From Anaerolineae bacterium (GTDB lineage Bacteria; Chloroflexota; Anaerolineae; JACIWR01), in the NCBI GenBank assembly GCA_021162125.1, contig JAGGZG010000298.1, positions 1-35,845 on the forward strand: a stretch of 35,845 nucleotides of DNA, written 5' to 3'. Each line of letters opens with the position of its first letter. Positions within the stretch are counted from its first letter, which is position 1. A program made the position numbers and the translations under genes. Shown here one piece after another: positions 31,261 to 35,845 of the stretch. The notes under the pieces are model-generated. The model saw only the letters and a list, made by a program, of their open reading frames with translations, was not told the origin of the DNA and ran no database searches.

Positions 31261-32092
31261 AACTCTCCAAGAACGTACTGACCTCCGATTGCCAGAAAAC
31301 CGGGCCATCCTTGCACACCAGTTTCTCGCCCAGGTTGCAGCGACCACACTTGCCAATGCCGCAGTGCATGCGTGCTTCGAGTGTGGTTAGCATCTGATCC
31401 TCGGAAAAGCCCAGTTTCCCCAGCGTCTTGCCAACGAAATAAATCATGATCGGCGGGCCGCAGGTGATGGCCGTGGTGTTCTCCGGCGACGGCGCAACCT
31501 CCTCCAGGATTTGGGTGATCAGCCCCACGTTGCCCGTCCAACCCTCAACCGGTCTGTCAATGGTGACGTGCATCTCCGTGTCCGGCGCGGCGCGCCATTC
31601 GTCGTACTCGTCGGTGAAGACCAGCAAATCAGGACTGCGCGCCGCCCAGATGATGGTCAGGTGGCCGTAGTCATCGCGGTGACTGAGGATGTATTGGATC
31701 ACCGGGCGCAGAGGTGCGCCGCCGATGCCCCCGCCCAAGACGACGATGTTCTGGCCTTTGAGCTCGTCCAGCGGGAAGTAATTGCCCAACGGCCCACGGA
31801 TGCCCACCGTCGCGCCCAACGGCAAGGCGTGTATCGCGCGGGTCACATGCCCCACCTTGTTGATGGCCACCTCAATCACCGGGCCACGTTCGGGGATATT
31901 GGCGAATCCAAAGGGTGCCTCGCCCACCCCCAGCACGGAGAAAAAGAGAAACTGCCCTGGCTTCCAGACGGAGAACTTCTCGCGGTCCTCAGGATCGTTG
32001 AGCTCTACCTGAAACAAGCGGATATTGGTCGCCAGGGGCTTGGTGCCCACCAGAGTGCCCAGATAGGGACGCATAGGATTCGCTTCACTCAT
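31253..32092 (-). CDS. FAD/NAD-binding subunit of the Flx/Hdr complex (FlxA-like)
   Basis: A 279-residue member of the ferredoxin-NADP reductase family, like sulfhydrogenase gamma and dihydroorotate dehydrogenase electron-transfer subunits. WKPGQFLFF lies in the FAD region, NIVVLGGGIGGAPLRP is the NAD nucleotide motif, and ITCGPPIMI is a reductase signature. Near the end C244, C249, C252 and C260 form a 2Fe-2S site. It should pass electrons between NADH and the partner iron-sulfur subunits. ATG 32092 overlaps the preceding stop (ATGA) with GGAGGGAG ahead. Frame extension to 32224 is rejected because it lies inside the upstream gene. Confidence 0.9.
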   Translation of the reverse strand: MSEANPMRPYLGTLVGTKPLATNIRLFQVELNDPEDREKFSVWKPGQFLFFSVLGVGEAPFGFANIPERGPVIEVAINKVGHVTRAIHALPLGATVGIRGPLGNYFPLDELKGQNIVVLGGGIGGAPLRPVIQYILSHRDDYGHLTIIWAARSPDLLVFTDEYDEWRAAPDTEMHVTIDRPVEGWTGNVGLITQILEEVAPSPENTTAITCGPPIMIYFVGKTLGKLGFSEDQMLTTLEARMHCGIGKCGRCNLGEKLVCKDGPVFWQSEVSTFLESFL

Positions 32093-33141
32093 GCCAGCTC
32101 CCTCCGTGCCAGGTCCTGCAACACCTCTCGAATGTCTATGTTGACGGGACAAGCGGTGACACACCGCCCACAGCCCACACACCCGGCCACATCGTAATCC
32201 ACGGGAACGTAGTGGAACTTGCAATAGAAGCGGTTGCGCAATCGCTGCTCGAGATTGGCGCGGGGGTTGTGCCCGCCGGCGTGAACGCGATAATTGACAC
32301 TTTGGCAGCTATCCCATGCGCGCACGCGGCGCACAATCCGCTCGCCCGTGGGGGTGACCACCGTCTCATCGCGCACGTCAAAGCAACGGCAGGTGGGGCA
32401 GACGTAGGTGCAGATGCGGCAACTCAGGCAACGATCCCCCACCCGCTGCCAGTACACATCGTTGAAGGAGGCCAACCACTGCTGCTCCGTTGGCGTCTCG
32501 AACTGATCGTTGAGCTTCGGCTGCGGCAGCTCCAAGCCCTCCACCTCTTGCAGATCCATCCCGGTGGCGAGTTCCTCGCCCTTTGCAGTGACGATTTGCA
32601 CCGCACACCCACCCTCGACCTGGGTCAGCAGGATGTCCACGTCATCGCTGGCATTCGGTGCGCCGCCCACGCTGGTGCAAAAGCAATCCTCCCACATCTG
32701 CGGGCAGGATAGTCCCACCAGCGTTGTGTTGCGGCGGCGCTCGGCGTAGTAAACGTCGGCTGGCTCTTGCTCCAGCATCACCGCGTCCAGCACACGCAGA
32801 CCGCGCGCATCGCAAGGGCGAATGCCGAAGATCACTCGTGGTCGCTCCAGCTTCGTCTCGTGCAACACTGTCTCGCCGTCAGGCCCGGTCTCGATAGTGA
32901 AGAGCGTCTCGGTTTTGGGCATGAAGTGCTCGCGGGCCGAGATCACCGTGCGGGTGAAATCCCAGGCTATTTGAGATGAATCGCTCACCGCCCGGTAGAA
33001 AACCTGTTGGCCCTGGGCCGCCGGGTTGCGAGAACCGGGGGCCTTTTTTTCTGGCCCGACCGCCGTTGGCGCGATGAGGGTCACCTCCTGGGCCAGCTTA
33101 TCCAGCCAGGCGTGCAGTGCCTGTGTCTCAATGAATTTCAT
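32089..33141 (-). CDS. 4Fe-4S subunit, HydB/AsrA-like (FlxB-like)
   Basis: A 350-residue iron-sulfur protein of the sulfhydrogenase beta/anaerobic sulfite reductase A type. It has a FGIRPCDARGLRVLD segment, then SCPQMWEDCFCTSVGG, then RCLSCRICTYVCPTCRC and a C-terminal CVGCGRCVTACPVNI. The two ferredoxin-like clusters can be counted from these cysteines, so electrons likely travel from the FAD/NAD subunit through them. ATG 33141 follows AGGAGGCGATTG and overlaps the end of the upstream gene by 14 bases. An adjacent TTG gives one more residue. Confidence 0.9.
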   Translation of the reverse strand: MKFIETQALHAWLDKLAQEVTLIAPTAVGPEKKAPGSRNPAAQGQQVFYRAVSDSSQIAWDFTRTVISAREHFMPKTETLFTIETGPDGETVLHETKLERPRVIFGIRPCDARGLRVLDAVMLEQEPADVYYAERRRNTTLVGLSCPQMWEDCFCTSVGGAPNASDDVDILLTQVEGGCAVQIVTAKGEELATGMDLQEVEGLELPQPKLNDQFETPTEQQWLASFNDVYWQRVGDRCLSCRICTYVCPTCRCFDVRDETVVTPTGERIVRRVRAWDSCQSVNYRVHAGGHNPRANLEQRLRNRFYCKFHYVPVDYDVAGCVGCGRCVTACPVNIDIREVLQDLARRELA

Positions 33142-33991
33142 CAATCGCCTCCTCGCCAGTCAGCATGGTGACCAGTGGCGTGGGTTCCTCACTCTCACCG
33201 GCGCGGTATCCGGCCATCATCTGCGCCACATCCTTGGCAACTTTGCGGTTGATAAGGCTCAATGGGATACCCATAGGGCAGACCGCCTCGCAGGCGTTGC
33301 ACTCAGCGCAGCGGCCCGCCTGGTGGAAAGCGCGGATGATGTGGAAGAAAGCTTTCTCCGGGATGCGGTCGGCGATGCCCACCCACAGCGAGTCATCACG
33401 CTCGGCCTCGCAGACGGAACAGAAACAAGTGGGGCAGGCCTGGCGACAGGCGTAACAGCGGATGCAGCGGTCCAGTTCGCCCAGCCAATAAGCCAACCGC
33501 TCCTCCAAAGGCAGGGCCTCGATCCTCTCCACATCGTCGTAGGTATCGGTGACAGCGGGCACCTCCGGCGGTTCGCCACACAGCACATCGTAGATCAGCG
33601 GCACCCGTTGGTCGCAGCGGGTGCAGCGCAGTTCGGGTGTGCCGTCGGCGTTCTGCATTCCGGGGCAGGCCACGCCGATGATGTACACCTTATCGCGCTG
33701 AACCTGATTTTCGTTGAGCAGCACTTGCAGCGAACGGGCATCGCACGGCTTGACCAGCACCGCCGTGGTGGGCACTTCCTCGCCCTTCTTGCGGGGCTTG
33801 TTGCGCCGCGTCAGGTAAGTGACCAGATTGTGGTAGCACCGCGCGTCGAAGATGAGCCGCTCGACATCAGCCGGTTCGTAGACGAACGCCGGACGCACGC
33901 GGCCTGTCGGTCCCACCTCGTAGCCGATGACACATTCAACAGTGCCCTTCTCCAACAGCTCCCGCGCCAGAGCGCGAATATCTTCAATCAA
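33128..33991 (-). CDS. FrhB-like and 4Fe-4S electron-transfer subunit (FlxC-like)
   Basis: A 287-residue protein. The N-terminal half has LVKPCDARSLQVLL and a GVACPGMQNADG segment, similar in style to FrhB and sulfhydrogenase proteins. The C-terminal half has RCIRCYACRQACPTCFCSVC and CAECNACEAVCPMGIPL, two ferredoxin-like clusters. It probably bridges the MvhD/HdrA side and the NADH side of the complex. The start is TTG 33991 with GGGAGGTG six bases ahead. It lies 46 bases after the MvhD-like gene, with a palindrome between. Confidence 0.85.
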   Translation of the reverse strand: MIEDIRALARELLEKGTVECVIGYEVGPTGRVRPAFVYEPADVERLIFDARCYHNLVTYLTRRNKPRKKGEEVPTTAVLVKPCDARSLQVLLNENQVQRDKVYIIGVACPGMQNADGTPELRCTRCDQRVPLIYDVLCGEPPEVPAVTDTYDDVERIEALPLEERLAYWLGELDRCIRCYACRQACPTCFCSVCEAERDDSLWVGIADRIPEKAFFHIIRAFHQAGRCAECNACEAVCPMGIPLSLINRKVAKDVAQMMAGYRAGESEEPTPLVTMLTGEEAIDEIH

Positions 33992-34014
33992 TGTGCACCT
34001 CCCTAATCGCAGGC

Positions 34015-34041
34015 GTAGGTCGGGTTGGCAACCCGACCTAC
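34015..34041. repeat. 27-base palindrome containing the mvhD-like stop codon
   Basis: GTAGGTCGGGTT (34015-34026) and AACCCGACCTAC (34030-34041) are perfect complements around GGC. The centre and arm layout match the palindrome at 31226-31260, and the TAG of the minus-strand gene (34040-34038) lies inside it. Confidence 0.75.
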
Positions 34042-34484
34042 AACCCCTCCCGCAGCGGCAAAGAAAGCGGTCCCAGAGCGCGCACCGCCTCCACGAACTC
34101 GGTAGTTATCTTAGCAAAGCGCCCCGCCTCGGCCCCCGACACCCAATCCAGCCGCAGGCGGTCCGGTTCGATGCCCATGTAGGTCATCAGCCGGCGCAGC
34201 AGCGGGATGCGCTTCACAGTGCGGTGGTTGCCGCTACCGTAGTGGCAATCGCCAATGTGACAGCCCAGCACGAGCACACCGTCGGCCCCGGCCATCAAGG
34301 CCTTGAGGACCATTTCGATGGAAACGCGCCCGGAGCACATCACACGCACCGGTAAGATATTGGGCGGCAATTCGAGCCGGGAGATGCCGGCAGCGTCAGC
34401 CCCGGCGTAGGAACACCAGTTACACAGAAAAGCGACGATTTTAGGCTCGAATCCGTCAACCTGGTTCGATGTTCTCTCACTCAT
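34038..34484 (-). CDS. MvhD-type 2Fe-2S subunit of the Hdr complex (FlxD-like)
   Basis: A 148-residue protein of the methyl-viologen hydrogenase delta family. Cysteines C21, C24, C50, C75 and C80 (CNWC, VMCSGR, LGCHIGDCHY) fit the family's iron-sulfur pattern. In known complexes MvhD docks on HdrA and delivers electrons to it. ATG 34484 overlaps the HdrA stop (ATGA), showing coupled translation. No hydrogenase large subunit is in the window, so the donor is more likely NADH through the FlxA-like protein. Confidence 0.92.
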   Translation of the reverse strand: MSERTSNQVDGFEPKIVAFLCNWCSYAGADAAGISRLELPPNILPVRVMCSGRVSIEMVLKALMAGADGVLVLGCHIGDCHYGSGNHRTVKRIPLLRRLMTYMGIEPDRLRLDWVSGAEAGRFAKITTEFVEAVRALGPLSLPLREGL

Positions 34485-35845
34485 TGGAGCACCCCCACAA
34501 CTTGGGCGACTATCTGATCATCGCTGAAATGCAGCGGCACGATAGCATCGGACGGGCAGGCCGCAGCACAGGTGCCACACCCTTTGCAAAGAGCGGCGTT
34601 GACCTCCGCCTTGCCATCTCCATTCAGGCTGATGGCATTGTACGGACACGCCACTACACACTTGCCACAGCCCGTGCAGAAGCGGGTGAGCACGTGTGAA
34701 ACCATCGGCGAGATGACAACTTCGCCCCGGCTCATCAGGGCCAGTGCCTCGGCGGCGGCAGCGTTGGCATGGGCCACGGTGTCGGGCACATCACGGGGAG
34801 CCTGGCAGGTGCCGGCCAGGAACACACCATCGGTATTGGTCTCCACAGGGCGCAGCTTGGGGTGAGCCTCGGCGAAGAAGCCGTCCTCGGTGCGACCCAG
34901 GCCAAAGAGCCGGGCCACCTGATCGGCATCGGGGCGAGCCTCCATCCCCGTGCCCAGGATGACCATGTCCACCGTCGCTGAGACTGGCCGTCCCAGAGTC
35001 GTATCCTCGGCGCGCACCACCAGCTTGCCATCCTCGCGCACCTTCACCTCGGTGCCCCGGCCGCGAACGAAGATCACACCATCTTCCTGCACCCGCTCGT
35101 AGAACTCCTCGTAGCCCTTGCCGAAAGTTCTCATGTCTATGTAGAACTCATAAACGTCGGCGCCGGTCATATCGCGCACCAGGTGAGCGTGTTTCAGGGA
35201 ATACATACAGCACACGCGGGAGCAATAGCGGTGGGCGTGCTCGTCGCGGCTGCCCACGCAGTGAATGATGGCTACCCGCTCGGGCACTTTGCCCTCGGCG
35301 GTGAGGATCTGCCCACTTGTAGGCCCGCCAGCGCTGGTCAGCCGCTCGAATTCCATGCCAGTCAGGATGTTAGGCGACCTGCCGTAGCTGTACTGCGGCA
35401 GTTTCACCGGGTCGAAGTCGGCGAAGCCGGTAGCGACGATGATGGTGCCCACTTGCAAATCCACGAACTCTTCCCGCATATTGTGATCAATGGCCTGGGC
35501 CTCGCAGAGGCTAACACATTCCAGGCATTCCGAGCAGACGGCACAGGAAAGGCAGCGAGCCGCTTCTGCCTGGGCCTGCTCCTCCGTGAGCCCCAGTTCC
35601 ACTTCCTTAAAACTACTCCTCCGTTCGCTCATGGGGAGGGTGGGCATCTCCCGCCGCGCCGCTTTTTCTGTACCGGCCGGTATCTCCACTTCGATGTCCG
35701 CCGCACGGGGCCACTCAAAGGTCCGCCCCGCGCGCAGGTCCATACCCCGCAGGTAGCGGTGAATGGACTCGGCGGCTCGCTGGCCCGCAGCCACGGCCTC
35801 CACTGCCGAGGCCGGTCCGGTGACTGCGTCACCGCCGGCGAAGAG
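34481..35845 (-). CDS. hdrA: HdrA with GltD-like N-terminal module (5' end off window)
   Basis: The last 454 residues of a flavin and iron-sulfur protein; the start lies beyond 35845. The first visible residues (LFAGGDAVTGPASAVEAVAAG) are the end of a GltD/glutamate-synthase-type NAD(P)H module. An RCLSCAVCSECLEC cysteine run follows, then the HdrA signature HCVGSRD...YCSRVCCMYSLKHA. Two 4Fe-4S motifs close the protein: CTGCGKCVVACP and CKGCGTCAAACP. HdrA is the flavin-bifurcation site of heterodisulfide reductase complexes. HdrB and HdrC are not visible and may lie upstream. Confidence 0.92.
   Translation of the reverse strand, partial: LFAGGDAVTGPASAVEAVAAGQRAAESIHRYLRGMDLRAGRTFEWPRAADIEVEIPAGTEKAARREMPTLPMSERRSSFKEVELGLTEEQAQAEAARCLSCAVCSECLECVSLCEAQAIDHNMREEFVDLQVGTIIVATGFADFDPVKLPQYSYGRSPNILTGMEFERLTSAGGPTSGQILTAEGKVPERVAIIHCVGSRDEHAHRYCSRVCCMYSLKHAHLVRDMTGADVYEFYIDMRTFGKGYEEFYERVQEDGVIFVRGRGTEVKVREDGKLVVRAEDTTLGRPVSATVDMVILGTGMEARPDADQVARLFGLGRTEDGFFAEAHPKLRPVETNTDGVFLAGTCQAPRDVPDTVAHANAAAAEALALMSRGEVVISPMVSHVLTRFCTGCGKCVVACPYNAISLNGDGKAEVNAALCKGCGTCAAACPSDAIVPLHFSDDQIVAQVVGVLQ

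Noticed and set aside
33026..34006. 326-codon plus-strand frame in the Flx/Hdr region
   Set aside because: Antisense to an iron-sulfur gene with clear cysteine clusters on the minus strand.

Overview
The window looks like a chromosomal segment of an uncultured Chloroflexota bacterium, most likely of the Anaerolineae or a relative. This is inferred from gene content and style and not from a marker gene. Supporting signs are the lipoprotein sugar-binding protein with a Lys-Glu-Thr-Val linker, the minCDE-rodA block, tandem-cyclase/ATPase/TPR and NHLP-type peptide genes, frequent TTG and GTG starts, and many short GC-rich palindromes at gene ends. No rRNA, tRNA, CRISPR array or insertion sequence was seen.

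Layout. (1) 1-5122, plus strand: the end of minC, then minD, minE and rodA (division-site placement and wall elongation), a URO-D-fold protein and gltX. (2) 5123-5691: a cluster of hairpins, then a strong promoter with two LacI-type operators. (3) 5692-13838: a LacI regulator, a complete ABC sugar importer (lipoprotein, two permeases, ATPase), a second URO-D-fold protein with a methyltransferase-like zinc motif, and a PfkB kinase. This reads as a carbohydrate uptake and catabolism locus. (4) 13786-14925: a lipoprotein of unknown function. (5) 14922-18784: a transcription unit with its own near-consensus promoter and a terminator. It holds three tandem PhnP-like metallo-beta-lactamase-fold paralogues (the middle one has lost its metal-binding histidines), a TIM-barrel sugar isomerase and a cyclic-di-AMP receptor. 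(6) 18805-20059: an Rpn-type nuclease and a small zinc protein. (7) 20083-24903, minus strand: a very large protein with two cyclase domains, an ATPase and TPRs, laid out like animal soluble adenylyl cyclase, followed by a small NHLP/Os1348-like peptide gene with a perfect Shine-Dalgarno sequence. (8) 24931-31233, plus strand: glnS, a DegV protein, an SLC13-type transporter with two RCK_C domains, and a DUF89/ARMT1-like phosphatase. (9) 31253-35845, minus strand: five tightly packed genes for an Flx/Hdr-type electron-transfer complex (HdrA, MvhD, two iron-sulfur proteins, an FAD/NAD subunit), open at the right edge.

The most interesting points are the MBL trio with a dead middle member beside a c-di-AMP receptor, the bacterial protein with soluble-adenylyl-cyclase architecture, the NHLP-like peptide gene next to it, and related palindromes that contain the stop codons of four genes. 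All functional calls come from reading the sequence and from remembered family motifs. No database search was run.
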